64,000 nucleotides of DNA from Nitratireductor arenosus (GCF_009742725.1 NZ_WPHG01000002.1:124001-188000), one strand, 5' to 3'; shown: positions 8,480 to 15,999, counted from the first letter of the stretch. Numbers and translations are program-made. The notes: generated by a model not told the origin, from the sequence alone.

Positions 8480-9241
8480 TTGTTTGAACAATTGAAGTTG
8501 CGCGGATTTGACGTGCTCGCACTTCATCATTCTGAGGCGATCATTTCGCAAGATATGCCCCAGGCGGAAGCGGAAATTGAAGAGGCACTCTTATCCCTTG
8601 ATATTCCCATAGTTGAAATCGTCGCTGGTGGCGGAGGAGAAGCTGGCCTGACGCAACGGCTGCGTCGTGGTTTGGCCGAGCGCCATTGGACCAAGAGGAA
8701 TATCCGTGTTCGTAAGTTGGTGAGTTGGGGGGATGATTTCGAAGAGCGTGAAGTTGCTGCACTCTCGCATGAGATAGACCATGTAAAGAGCTTTGGCGAT
8801 AATTCGTGGGTTTTTGCATTAGAGATCGAATGGAATAACAAAGATCCATTTTTTGATCGAGATCTCGAGAGTTTTAAGCGACTTCATGCCGAGGGGGCGG
8901 TCTCTGTTGGTGCTATTATAACACGTGGAGAGAGTCTTCAGCGTGAAATACGTGCGCTCTTACGGCGCTTCGCCGATGATAACAAAATCAACAACATTGA
9001 TGATCTTGATAAATTCGGGTATTCACCGACAAGGCGCCAAAGGAAAATTGTTGCGGAACGGGCGGAGCGCACCGGGGATTTTCGCCAAGCTTGGGTTGAT
9101 GCTTTTGCCAGTGACAAATTCGGTGAAGCAACGACGCATTGGCGCAAGCTTCAGGACAGGGTCCTACGCGGGGTTGGAAACCCATGCCCGCTCGTTCTGA
9201 TCGGGATTCCAGCAAATTCCATAAGCTTCGATTACCAATAG
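8480..9241 (+). CDS. BglII-like type II restriction endonuclease
   Basis: A 253-residue protein matching the RE_BglII family: conserved N-terminal LHHSEAIISQD, VEIVAGGGGE and the catalytic region ALEIEWNNKDPFFDRDLESFKRLH (about 113-136). There E115-x-E117 and an upstream Asp (D100 or D107) would make a PD-(D/E)xK-type metal site. The start is TTG, supported by a GGGAGGGGA ribosome site and by N-terminal family residues before the first ATG. Base composition is far more AT-rich than the flanking ettA, a sign of transfer. It begins 31 bases after ettA and no separate promoter is obvious, so read-through is possible. It is convergent with the MT-A70 methylase, with 2 bases between the genes. Recognition sequence unknown. 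Confidence 0.85.
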   Translation: MFEQLKLRGFDVLALHHSEAIISQDMPQAEAEIEEALLSLDIPIVEIVAGGGGEAGLTQRLRRGLAERHWTKRNIRVRKLVSWGDDFEEREVAALSHEIDHVKSFGDNSWVFALEIEWNNKDPFFDRDLESFKRLHAEGAVSVGAIITRGESLQREIRALLRRFADDNKINNIDDLDKFGYSPTRRQRKIVAERAERTGDFRQAWVDAFASDKFGEATTHWRKLQDRVLRGVGNPCPLVLIGIPANSISFDYQ

Positions 9242-9243
9242 AC

Positions 9244-9888
9244 CTATTCCGCCGCTTCGGCTGCTGAATTGTAAGCATACGTCTTCCAGGTTGGACGATA
9301 GTTCTCATCAGCCTGATTGCCCCAGAACGTCCATCCCGGACGCGTTCCGCGCGCAAAGAGCTCCAGATAGGGACCGGGCGAACACCGCTCGATTAGCTCG
9401 TACTGTTCGTCGGGTTTGCGTGAATGTTCGCGCTTGCGCGACTGGATCATATTGACCTGGCTGCGCGCCGGTGGAAGCGTGCGTGCGTTCTTGCCCCGCA
9501 CCCCGAAAAGGATCAGTTCCGTAACGTTGCGGAAATAGAATCCGACCCCCCGGCCATCTGAGCCGCCATCCTTCCTGATCTTATGCCAAACGAGATTGGC
9601 CTTGTACTCGAAGCCCCAGGCAGCAAGGACCCGCAATCCGTCCGGGAGCAGAGCGTTCGGAACCCAAAGATAGAGGTGGGTCGGTTCGACCGTAAGCGCC
9701 TGAACCGGCAGGGCGCAAATCTCGTCGGTTGTCATGGTTTCGTATCGGGACAGTCGGCGATGTTCCGGCGCAACCTTGCCCGTGCGGTTGGTGAAACGCC
9801 AAGGCGGGTCCGCGAGCACTGTCTGATAGGCCTGCCCCTCTGTCCTACGCAACAGATCAAGACCGATGTCCGTAGGTTCGGCGTTCAT
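9244..9888 (-). CDS. MT-A70 family DNA N6-adenine methyltransferase (cognate modification enzyme candidate)
   Basis: A 214-residue protein with the DPPW catalytic motif at residues 27-30 in a YQTVLADPPWRF context, and the family features YETMTTDEICALPV, LYLWVPNALLPDGLRVLAAWGFEYK and PYLELFARGTRPGW. DPPW enzymes of this group methylate adenine N6 in DNA. It sits tail-to-tail with the BglII-like nuclease and shares its low GC, so it is most simply the protective methylase of the pair. MT-A70 genes also occur alone in phages and plasmids. A good ribosome site (AGAGG) precedes the ATG. Its promoter region carries a perfect inverted repeat (9912-9932). Confidence 0.88.
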   Translation of the reverse strand: MNAEPTDIGLDLLRRTEGQAYQTVLADPPWRFTNRTGKVAPEHRRLSRYETMTTDEICALPVQALTVEPTHLYLWVPNALLPDGLRVLAAWGFEYKANLVWHKIRKDGGSDGRGVGFYFRNVTELILFGVRGKNARTLPPARSQVNMIQSRKREHSRKPDEQYELIERCSPGPYLELFARGTRPGWTFWGNQADENYRPTWKTYAYNSAAEAAE

Positions 9889-9911
9889 GTGTTAACCTCT
9901 GATTAATTTGG

Positions 9912-9941
9912 AACAAAAGCAGAACTTTTGTTGAATGTCAA
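9912..9941 (-). promoter_or_regulatory. Promoter with overlapping inverted repeat upstream of the methyltransferase
   Basis: On the minus strand a perfect TTGACA (complement of 9936-9941) is followed by AACAAAAG-TTCTG-CTTTTGTT (9912-9932), an exact 8-bp inverted repeat with a 5-base spacer. The -10 region at 17-18 bases from TTGACA falls in the distal arm (TTTTGT or TTTGTT), which is a poor hexamer. The repeat lies 24 bases before the methylase ATG. The layout is that of a repressor-overlapped promoter, perhaps autoregulation by the methylase; this is inference. Confidence 0.5.
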
Positions 9942-10247
9942 TGTTGCGCGATTCGGGTTCGGAAGTCGCTAACGCACCACGTAGCTTTCTTTGGATAATC
10001 GGCGTTTTGCGGCTGATTGCGGCATGCCTCGAATAAACGGAGGAAGATTTGCCTTACGAGGGATTTGCCGGCTTGGGAATAAGCGTCGAAATAGTCCGGG
10101 CGAAAATGGAACTGGAGATGCTAATCGATCGGACAGGCAATGTCTGGCTTGGCCAAAAACAGCGCTTGCCCTTGCCCTCATTCCAGCCGGCGGCAGAACG
10201 GGAGGGACGGTCCGGACAGCCCCGGCGTACCGGGCAGGCCTCAAGCT
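9942..10247. other. Gene-poor stretch with a decayed duplicate of the 3' end of the 11066-11479 gene
   Basis: No convincing gene is seen. Bases 10178-10233 (minus strand) repeat the last codons and stop of the secreted-protein gene at 11066-11479. By eye 48 of 56 bases are identical, and the reading GTPGLSGPSLPFCRRLE-stop matches GAPGLSGPFFPFCCRLE-stop. A TTG at 10049 after GGAGGA opens a short plus-strand frame, but its sequence runs into the duplicated segment in the antisense sense and is not supported. The stretch lies between the restriction-modification pair and an IS110 remnant. Confidence 0.6.
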
Positions 10248-10355
10248 CTAGGAGAGCGCCATGCGGCTAAGCATGGCGACGTCCAGCCGGTTGGTCTTGG
10301 CGAGCCTGCCGGTGGCTTCGGCGACGCGCCTTGCCTGTCGTGGATTGACCTTAAT
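10248..10355 (-). pseudogene. Remnant of an IS110-family transposase (N-terminal DEDD domain)
   Basis: Read on the minus strand, this segment encodes KVNPRQARRVAEATGRLAK and then TNRLDVAMLSRMALS before a stop. This is the highly recognisable IS110/IS1111 transposase block (usual form VVNPRQ...ATGRLAKTDRIDA..L..M). The frame upstream (to about 10440) reads on without clear homology, and everything after the stop is missing. It is a fragment of a few dozen codons from a protein of normally over 300, clearly non-functional. It marks past insertion of a mobile element next to the restriction-modification genes. Confidence 0.7.
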
Positions 10356-10529
10356 AAGCGCTGCACCGGCACGAGCCGCCCGCCGGCCCGAGATCGCCGC
10401 CAACGCGTGGACACATGCCGGCGCCGCCCCTCACAAAATCAACGTCTTGCGCGAAATCCGCCTTGCGTCCGTCAACACCGCTGGTGAGCGGATGGACAAT
10501 GGCGGCCGGCGAACGAAGGACCATCGAAG

Positions 10530-10949
10530 ATGGACGTGCATGTGGCGAAAGGGGACCGACGGACGCTGCGGCGCATCATGGCGCTGCTCGTCGCGCTCGC
10601 CGCCCTGGCCGAGCGCGCCGGCGCCCGCTCCTGGCCCGTCCGCTGTTTGGTTCTGTGTATCTTGCGGCGGGCCGAGGCCGTGGCGACCGGGTTTGTCGCC
10701 GACGCGACGGGCCTGCCGCCATCGGCCCCTGAGGCAAAGCCTCGTATCGGGAATGACGCGGCCGGCGCGCTACGTCTCGCCGCCTATTTCAGGGCGCTGG
10801 CGGCCGCGCTCGCCGCGCTGTTGCGCCTGAGCGGGCGTTCTCGATGCCCGAGCGGTCGCACTGGCGGCGCGCTCCGGCTTCCCGGCCCGGGCCAGCATGG
10901 GTTTGCGTTCAGCCGCGGCTGGACGGTATTGCCAAACGACACGTCATGA
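10530..10949 (+). CDS. Hypothetical protein, Rhizobiales-type orphan (139 aa)
   Basis: The product starts MDVHVAKGDRRTLRRIMALL and has an alanine/leucine-rich helical first half (LVALAALAERAGARSWPVRCLVLCILRRAEAVA), a middle with APEAKPRIGNDAAGALRLAAYFRALAAALAALL, and a basic glycine-rich tail ending WTVLPNDTS. I recall similar uncharacterised proteins in Rhizobiales sharing MALLVALA..ERA..RS.PVR..VL.ILR.AEA and a closing DTS. No function is known. The ATG has no strong ribosome site (GAAG 4 bases upstream). It lies beyond the IS110 scar, and its GC is that of the host chromosome. Confidence 0.55.
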   Translation: MDVHVAKGDRRTLRRIMALLVALAALAERAGARSWPVRCLVLCILRRAEAVATGFVADATGLPPSAPEAKPRIGNDAAGALRLAAYFRALAAALAALLRLSGRSRCPSGRTGGALRLPGPGQHGFAFSRGWTVLPNDTS

Positions 10950-11065
10950 CGACGCTCGGCACGGCCGGCGCTCGCCCCTTGTCGGTAAAACCCCGTCGCG
11001 CACGCCTTTTCATCGGACATCGCTGCGATCGCCGCAAACCGGACGATCGTTGCCGGCGCGCGTCT

Positions 11066-11479
11066 TCATTCCAGCCGGCAGCAGAACGGGAAGAACGGTC
11101 CCGAAAGTCCCGGCGCGCCGGTCGGCGTGAAGGTGAAGTCGTGGACGGTGTCGCCCTCGTCGGTGCAGGCGGCCGGCGTGTAGGCGATCGAGCCGGTCAC
11201 GGGATGGCTGGTCTCGAAGGCCCACGGGTCTTCCGACGAGAAAGTGACCGTGCCGGGCGTGGTCGTGATGTCGCCGCCCGAAAAGGCGTCGATGAAGGTC
11301 GACGTCATCTCCGGTCCCTCGCAGAGGAGTTCGACCGCCCAGTTGGGCTCGAAGCCGGGACAGATCATCTTCTGGCCGAACGGAACGAGGGTGTTGCAGG
11401 TGTAGTCGGCCGCCGGAGCGGTGCCCGACGACGCGGCAACGGCGATGGCGGCAAGTGCGGTGAGGGCGCGTCTATGCAC
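11066..11479 (-). CDS. Secreted cysteine-rich hypothetical protein
   Basis: A 137-residue protein. GTG is chosen as start because it follows GGAGG by six bases and opens a signal peptide ([24 protein letters not shown]). The mature part begins DYTCNTLVPFGQKMICPGF and contains six cysteines (TC, IC, LLC, AAC and a CC pair near the end), suggesting disulfides in the periplasm or outside. It is rich in Thr, Ser and Pro and shows no family I recognise. A decayed copy of its 3' end lies at 10178-10233, showing that the gene or its end was duplicated in this region. Confidence 0.7.
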   Translation of the reverse strand: MHRRALTALAAIAVAASSGTAPAADYTCNTLVPFGQKMICPGFEPNWAVELLCEGPEMTSTFIDAFSGGDITTTPGTVTFSSEDPWAFETSHPVTGSIAYTPAACTDEGDTVHDFTFTPTGAPGLSGPFFPFCCRLE

Positions 11480-11659
11480 GGCGGACCTCCTTCGGTCACG
11501 TTGTTCCCCGCAAGCCGATCCTATGCCGAGCTGCAACACCGGTAAAGAAGTTGCGTCGGCGATGGTGAATGCGCGACCCGTATCGCTTGACCCGCCGCGC
11601 GGTGCGTGGCTCGATAAATGCGCGGCCGGGGACCGCGTGTTGTGGAGGGAAATCCGCCG

Positions 11660-11992
11660 ATGAAACGTCTTTTCTTAGCCGCGCCGCTGCTCGCCGTCGC
11701 GGCTCTCGGCCTCGGCAGCGCGGCCGCATTCGCCAAGCCGGCGCGCTGCTTCACCACCGATGACGGTTATTACAATTGCGATTTTCGCGGTGTCGACGGG
11801 GCCGGCTCGTTCGTCATCGCAGCGAACGGCTATCCGACCTATTCGCTGGTCATCGACCGGCCGGGTTTCGCCTTCGGTTTCGTCAATTTCGGCGACCGCA
11901 ACATTTCGCTGCCGGGCGAATATGTGCGCAGCCGCGATGATGCGGCGTGCTGGAACAATCCGGAGACGAACACCAAGATCTGCGCCTGGTGA
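11660..11992 (+). CDS. Small secreted hypothetical protein
   Basis: A 110-residue protein with a clear signal peptide (MKRLFLAAPLLAVAALGLGSAAAFA) and a mature part of about 85 residues containing aromatic-rich beta-type segments (TTDDGYYNCDFRGVDGAGSFVIAANG, YPTYSLVIDRPGFAFGFVNFG). Four cysteines (ARCF, YNCD, AACW, KICAW) could give two disulfides. GGAGGGA lies about ten bases before the ATG. No family recognised. It is divergent from the secreted cysteine-rich gene, with about 180 bases between the two starts, so promoters for both are expected there. Confidence 0.75.
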   Translation: MKRLFLAAPLLAVAALGLGSAAAFAKPARCFTTDDGYYNCDFRGVDGAGSFVIAANGYPTYSLVIDRPGFAFGFVNFGDRNISLPGEYVRSRDDAACWNNPETNTKICAW

Positions 11993-12023
11993 GGCGGGCG
12001 CGTCGCGGCGCCGGCTAGGCCCG

Positions 12024-12039
12024 TGGCGCGATCGCGCCA
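12024..12039. promoter_or_regulatory. Perfect 16-bp palindrome upstream of the FabH-like gene
   Basis: TGGCGCGATCGCGCCA is an exact 16-bp palindrome 47 bases before the FabH-like ATG. A possible promoter (TTGCAC at 12051, AT-rich ATAAAG near 12074) lies just downstream of it. It could be a repressor operator or a terminator stem for the preceding gene, but no T-run follows. GC-rich palindromes arise by chance in such genomes, so this is tentative. Confidence 0.3.
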
Positions 12040-12086
12040 TGGCAATTGCGTTGCACTGCGGTAGAAAACAGGCATAAAGAGCAGAC

Positions 12087-13289
12087 ATGGAAGCCTCACG
12101 CGCATTCGCCACCACCGAGCGCCTCGCGCCCGCGCCCTCGCCGGACAAGGGCGGCGGCCGACCGGGTCTGGCCCGGGTCGCGCTGTCGGGCATCGGCGTC
12201 AGCATTCCCGAAGCCTCGATCGGCAACGAGGCGCTGGTCGATTGCTTCAATTTGTGGGTCGAGCGCGACAACCGGCGCCGGGCGGCCGACGGGCTTGAGC
12301 CGCTGCAAAAGTCGAGCGCGGCCTTCATCGAACACGCCTCGGGCATCCGGCAACGCCACGTCCACACGCCGGACGGCATTCTCGATCCGGAGCGCATGGC
12401 GCCGCGCATCGCCGCGCGGGCCGACGACGATCTGTCGGTGCTGGCCGAGTTCGGCGCGCGTGCCGCGCGCACGGCGCTCGACGATGCCGGGGTCGACGCG
12501 TCCGAGGTCGATCTGGTGATCTGCGCGGCCTCGCATCTGGAGCGGCTTTACCCGGCGATCGGCATCGAGATCCAGAAGGAGATCGGCGCCAGAGGGGCTG
12601 CGTTCGACCTCAGCCTCGGCTGCTCGTCGGCGAGCGGTGGGCTGCATGTCGCCTTCAACCTTCTGCGCTCGGGCGCGCATCGCCGGGCGCTGGTCGTCAC
12701 GCCGGAGCTGATCACCCCGCATCTGAATTTCCGCGACCGGCAGACCCATTTCATCTTCGGCGACGCGGCAACGGCGATGCTGGTCGAGGCGGTCGGGCCA
12801 GACGAGGAGCGGCCGGGCCGGTTCGAAGTGATGGACACAAGGAGCTGGACGCAGTTTTCCAACAATATCCGCTCCAATTTCTCCTATCTGAACCGGGCCG
12901 CACAGGACGATGTCGGCGTCATCGGCATGGAAGGCAAGCTGATCAAGCAGCAAGGCAACAAGGTGTTCAAGGAAGTCACCATCGCCAGCCACCGCTTCAT
13001 CGTCGATTTTCTGGCCGAGCACGGCCATACGCCGCAGACCGTGCGCCGCTTCTGGCTGCACCAGGCCAATGCGCGCATGAACGGCATGATCCTGAAGCTC
13101 GCCTTCGGCGAGGAGGTCGGCCACGACCGCGCGCCGATGGTGCTCGACCGGCTCGGCAACACGGCGGCCGCCGGCGCCGTGGTGGCGCTGTCGGAAAACC
13201 ATCGCGACATGACGGCCGGCGATTTCGGCCTGTTGTGCACCTATGGCGCGGGTTATTCGCTCGGCGGGGCGCTGTTGCGCATGATGTGA
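12087..13289 (+). CDS. Beta-ketoacyl-ACP synthase III family protein (FabH-like, long form)
   Basis: A 400-residue thiolase-fold condensing enzyme. The triad is complete: Cys179 in LGCSSASGG, His325 in WLHQANARMN and Asn358 in LGNTAAAGAV. It is about 80 residues longer than housekeeping FabH, with an N-terminal extension and an insertion around residues 55-115. That resembles the longer KAS III-like proteins common in alphaproteobacteria whose substrate is not settled. The likely reaction is Claisen condensation of an acyl-CoA or acyl-ACP with malonyl-ACP. The usual plsX/fabH neighbours are absent, so this may be an accessory enzyme rather than the primary FabH. Confidence 0.88.
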   Translation: MEASRAFATTERLAPAPSPDKGGGRPGLARVALSGIGVSIPEASIGNEALVDCFNLWVERDNRRRAADGLEPLQKSSAAFIEHASGIRQRHVHTPDGILDPERMAPRIAARADDDLSVLAEFGARAARTALDDAGVDASEVDLVICAASHLERLYPAIGIEIQKEIGARGAAFDLSLGCSSASGGLHVAFNLLRSGAHRRALVVTPELITPHLNFRDRQTHFIFGDAATAMLVEAVGPDEERPGRFEVMDTRSWTQFSNNIRSNFSYLNRAAQDDVGVIGMEGKLIKQQGNKVFKEVTIASHRFIVDFLAEHGHTPQTVRRFWLHQANARMNGMILKLAFGEEVGHDRAPMVLDRLGNTAAAGAVVALSENHRDMTAGDFGLLCTYGAGYSLGGALLRMM

Positions 13290-13408
13290 GGCCGCGCACG
13301 GGGCTCGGCTGACCGATCAATCCGCCTGACCGGTCGATCATCCCATTTGACTGGATTTCGCCCGCTCCGCGCGCCAAGGTGCGCGCCTTTCACGGGGAGG
13401 AAAGCGCG

Positions 13409-14026
13409 ATGGACCTGCCGCTGACACGGCTTGACGCGGAGCCGGAAATCATGCCGGCGAAAAAACTCTCGGCATGTGCCGACGGCGTGTTCGCGGCGCT
13501 GTCGGACGGGTTCGTCACCCAGGCCGTGGCCGCGCTCGATCTCGATTTCGACGGTATCCGGGGCGACTTTCACGCCGGCGCGACACGCCGCTCGGGCGGG
13601 CGCGAGCCGTGGTATCCGCGCGGCACGCCAATGCGCAACGAACGCCAGATTTCGATCGTGGCGGCCGACGAGCTGGCCGCGATCGCGCGCGGCATGGGGA
13701 TAGGCGAAATCCGGCCGGAATGGATCGGCGCCAATCTCGTTTTGTCGGGCGTGCCGCGGCTGTCGATGCTGCCGGCCGGCACGCTGCTTTTCTTCAAGCA
13801 CGGCGTGACGCTGAAGGTCGACAGTCAGAACGGGCCGTGCCGGGTCGCCGGGCGCTCGATCGCCGACCATGCGGGCATGGCCGACCGCGAGGCCGGGGCG
13901 CTGGCGTTTCCGAAAGCCGGCAAGCGCCTGCGCGGGCTGGTGGCCTGGGTGGAAAAGCCCGGCCGGATTGCCGCCGGCGAGGCGGTGTCGGTGCGGGTTT
14001 CCGAACAATGGATCTACCGGCCGTAA
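13409..14026 (+). CDS. MOSC domain protein
   Basis: A 205-residue single MOSC-domain protein. The domain runs through DGIRGDFHAG...TPMRNERQISIVAADELAAIA and IGANLVLSGVPRLSMLPAGTLLFF, with RVAGRSIADH and a cysteine (GPCRVAG) in the position used by MOSC proteins to bind sulfur or a molybdenum cofactor. The family is linked to delivering sulfur to metal-sulfur clusters and to molybdoenzymes; the partner here is unknown. The start at 13409 has GGGGAGG nine bases upstream. Confidence 0.85.
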   Translation: MDLPLTRLDAEPEIMPAKKLSACADGVFAALSDGFVTQAVAALDLDFDGIRGDFHAGATRRSGGREPWYPRGTPMRNERQISIVAADELAAIARGMGIGEIRPEWIGANLVLSGVPRLSMLPAGTLLFFKHGVTLKVDSQNGPCRVAGRSIADHAGMADREAGALAFPKAGKRLRGLVAWVEKPGRIAAGEAVSVRVSEQWIYRP

Positions 14027-14045
14027 CGAAGGCCGGAAGCGACCT

Positions 14046-14993
14046 TCAGGGATAGCGGACGGCCGTCGACCATGCCGGGTCGGTATGCTTTTGCCAGTAA
14101 AGGTCGCTCAGCCGCCGCGTAAGCGGCCCCGGCGTGCCGTCGCCGATCGCCACGCCGTCAATCTTTGTCACCGGCATGATGCCGCCGGCGGTCGAGGTGA
14201 TGAAGACCTCGTCGGCGGCCTTGAGCGCATCCTCGCTCACCGGTTCGGCCCGGCAGGTGAGCTCCAGTTCGGCGCACAGGTCGAAGACGGTGCGGCGCGT
14301 GATGCCTGAGAGCACGCCATGCGCCGGCGTGGAAAGCAGGTCGTTGGAAACGACAAAGACGTTGAAGCCCGGACCCTCGGCGATATTGCGGTCGGCGTCG
14401 CGCAAGAGTGCCGTCTCCGCACCGTTGTCATAGGCGTCGAACAGGCCGCCGACCAGGTCGAGCCAGTGATAGTTCTTGATCGCCGGGTCGACCGAAGCCG
14501 GCGGAATGCGCACGCGTTCGCTCACGGCGACATGAAGGCCGCGCCGCATCTGTTCGGCGTTCGCCACCGAGCCGTAGGGGATGGCAAAGGCGACGAAGCG
14601 GTTTTCGGCCTGACGCGGGTCGCGGCTGAAAGTCGGCGAGACGCCGCGCGTCGCCAGCATCTCGACATAAGAGTCACGGTGGCCGGACAGCGCCACGCAG
14701 TCGTGCAGGATTTGCGCGACGGTCTGGCTGTCGTGCGGGATGGCGAGGCGCAGCCGCTCCATGCCGGCGAAAAAACGCTCCAGATGGAGGTCTAGGCGGA
14801 AGAAACAGCCGTCGCGGACGTGGACGGTGTCGTAGGTCGCGTCTGAATGCAGGAAGCCCCAATCGAGGACCGATATCTTCGCTTCCGACATCGGCAGGAA
14901 CTGGCCATCCATGAAGGCAACGCCCTCCGGGGAGCGGCGCGGATCCCGGTGGCGTTGCGATAGGGCGGGAAGGGGTCGTCTGGTCAGGTTCAT
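14046..14993 (-). CDS. Class IV PLP aminotransferase (D-amino-acid or branched-chain type)
   Basis: A 315-residue fold-type IV enzyme. The PLP lysine is in IKNYHWLDLV (about residue 173). The N-terminal FMDGQFLPMSEAKISVLDWGFLHSDATYDTV is the classic class IV opening, and LSGITRRTVFDLC and EVFITSTAGGIMPVTKIDG hold the cofactor phosphate. The enzyme transfers an amino group between 2-oxo acids and amino acids. Sequence alone does not separate D-alanine transaminase from branched-chain or R-selective amine types. If it is D-amino-acid specific it would supply D-Ala or D-Glu for the wall genes, which is speculation. Confidence 0.87.
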   Translation of the reverse strand: MNLTRRPLPALSQRHRDPRRSPEGVAFMDGQFLPMSEAKISVLDWGFLHSDATYDTVHVRDGCFFRLDLHLERFFAGMERLRLAIPHDSQTVAQILHDCVALSGHRDSYVEMLATRGVSPTFSRDPRQAENRFVAFAIPYGSVANAEQMRRGLHVAVSERVRIPPASVDPAIKNYHWLDLVGGLFDAYDNGAETALLRDADRNIAEGPGFNVFVVSNDLLSTPAHGVLSGITRRTVFDLCAELELTCRAEPVSEDALKAADEVFITSTAGGIMPVTKIDGVAIGDGTPGPLTRRLSDLYWQKHTDPAWSTAVRYP

Positions 14994-15072
14994 GGCGGCA
15001 TCCGATTTTCGCTAAGGCTAGCACGGCAGGAGGCGGGCTATCTTGCGCCAAATGTCGGTGGCCGCCGGCCAG

Positions 15073-15387
15073 CTACGCGTCGTTGTCGTCGGGATCGAGC
15101 AGGCGCGTGGCGCGCCACGCCGTCAGGGTCCGGTTGATCTCGTCGACAACGAAGAAGTGGGCCGAATCACGGTCGTAACCCTCGTCCAGAAGCGTCTCAT
15201 AGGCGGAATGTTCGTGGCGGACATGCGCGACGGCGGCAAGCCACACCGCAAGCGAGGCCGGCAGGGTCTTCAGATGCGGCGCCAGCGATTCGGCACGGAT
15301 TTTTTCGATGTCGGCATAGGGCGCGGCCGGCAGGAGCAGGGTCAGCGCCTTGGCGATGGCGCGCCGGCGGCCGGTGCGGGCGATCAT
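15073..15387 (-). CDS. DUF2293 domain protein
   Basis: A 104-residue protein with the DUF2293 pattern: ADIEKIRAESLAPHLKTLPASLAVWLAAVAHVRHEHSAYETLLDEGYDRDSAHFFVVDEINRTLTAWRA. The HVRHEHSAYE...GYDRDSA core is the family signature. Function unknown. Its ATG overlaps the stop of trmO by 4 bases, so the two are coupled. That hints at a link to tRNA or translation, but no catalytic motif is visible. Confidence 0.8.
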   Translation of the reverse strand: MIARTGRRRAIAKALTLLLPAAPYADIEKIRAESLAPHLKTLPASLAVWLAAVAHVRHEHSAYETLLDEGYDRDSAHFFVVDEINRTLTAWRATRLLDPDDNDA

Positions 15388-15887
15388 CTTTTGTCGCCGT
15401 CGCGCCGGCTGCGCGCCTCGGTGAAGGCGTCGATGCTGGCGAAATAGGGTTTTAGGTCGATCACCGGCGTGCCGTCGAGCACGTCGATCGCGTCGATGTC
15501 GATCAGACCCGCGGCCTGATCGAGATGGGTGATGCGCACCACGTGCAGGCCGACGGGATTGGGCCGCGCCGGCGAGCGCAGCGAAAACACGCCGCGTGGC
15601 GCCTCGACATGGCGCGGCATCTGCCTGATCAGGTTGCGCGGCGCGCGGTCGAGCCAGGTCAAGACCGCGACATGGCTGAACTCCTCCAGACCCGACAGGC
15701 CGGGCCGGTAAGGCGCGTCGATCTCGATATGCGCGCCGCGCCCGGTGTCGCGCGCGCTCGCCATGTTGCGCGGGCATTCGCCGCGCTCCTTCCAAGGCGA
15801 GACGATCCGGCCGATGAAGACCACGCCGGCGCTGGCCGCCAGGTCCTTCGGGTCGAAATCCAGGGCGGTCTCGCCGTCGCGCTGCAT
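15384..15887 (-). CDS. trmO: tRNA (t6A37) N6-methyltransferase TrmO-like (TsaA/YaeB family)
   Basis: A 167-residue beta-barrel SAM-dependent methyltransferase. Visible blocks are VFIGRIVSPWKERGECPRN, GAHIEIDAPYRPGLSGLEEFSHVAVLTWLDR, and SLRSPARPNPVGLHVVRI followed by GTPVIDLKPYF. All are TrmO signatures. The enzyme adds a methyl to N6-threonylcarbamoyladenosine at position 37 of some tRNAs. The ATG at 15887 has GAGGAAAAA upstream and is preferred over ATGs at 15953 and 16001, which only add a polar stretch. It lacks the C-terminal domain of E. coli TrmO, as is common in alphaproteobacteria. It is divergent from the ArsR-methyltransferase gene. Confidence 0.88.
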   Translation of the reverse strand: MQRDGETALDFDPKDLAASAGVVFIGRIVSPWKERGECPRNMASARDTGRGAHIEIDAPYRPGLSGLEEFSHVAVLTWLDRAPRNLIRQMPRHVEAPRGVFSLRSPARPNPVGLHVVRITHLDQAAGLIDIDAIDVLDGTPVIDLKPYFASIDAFTEARSRRDGDKR

Positions 15888-15999
15888 GATTTTTTCCTCG
15901 TCTGTCCTGCCGGTCCGCGTATCGGTTTTGCCGGGAAACGGTTCCTGCGCCATTTTCTGGCCCGTCCGCGACACCTGTCTTGCGCTTGCCGCAAAATCC

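Noticed and set aside
10049-10270. Plus-strand TTG-started frame after GGAGGA (PYEGFAGLGISVEIVRAKMELEML...)
   Set aside because: The ribosome site is attractive and the first 45 codons look plausible, but the frame runs antisense through the duplicated 3' end of another gene and ends in transposase debris. No homologue recognised.
13369-13390. GCGCGC-N6-GCGCGC hairpin followed by CTTT before the MOSC gene, as a terminator for the FabH-like gene
   Set aside because: The stem is only alternating GC, common by chance here, and the T-run is three bases.
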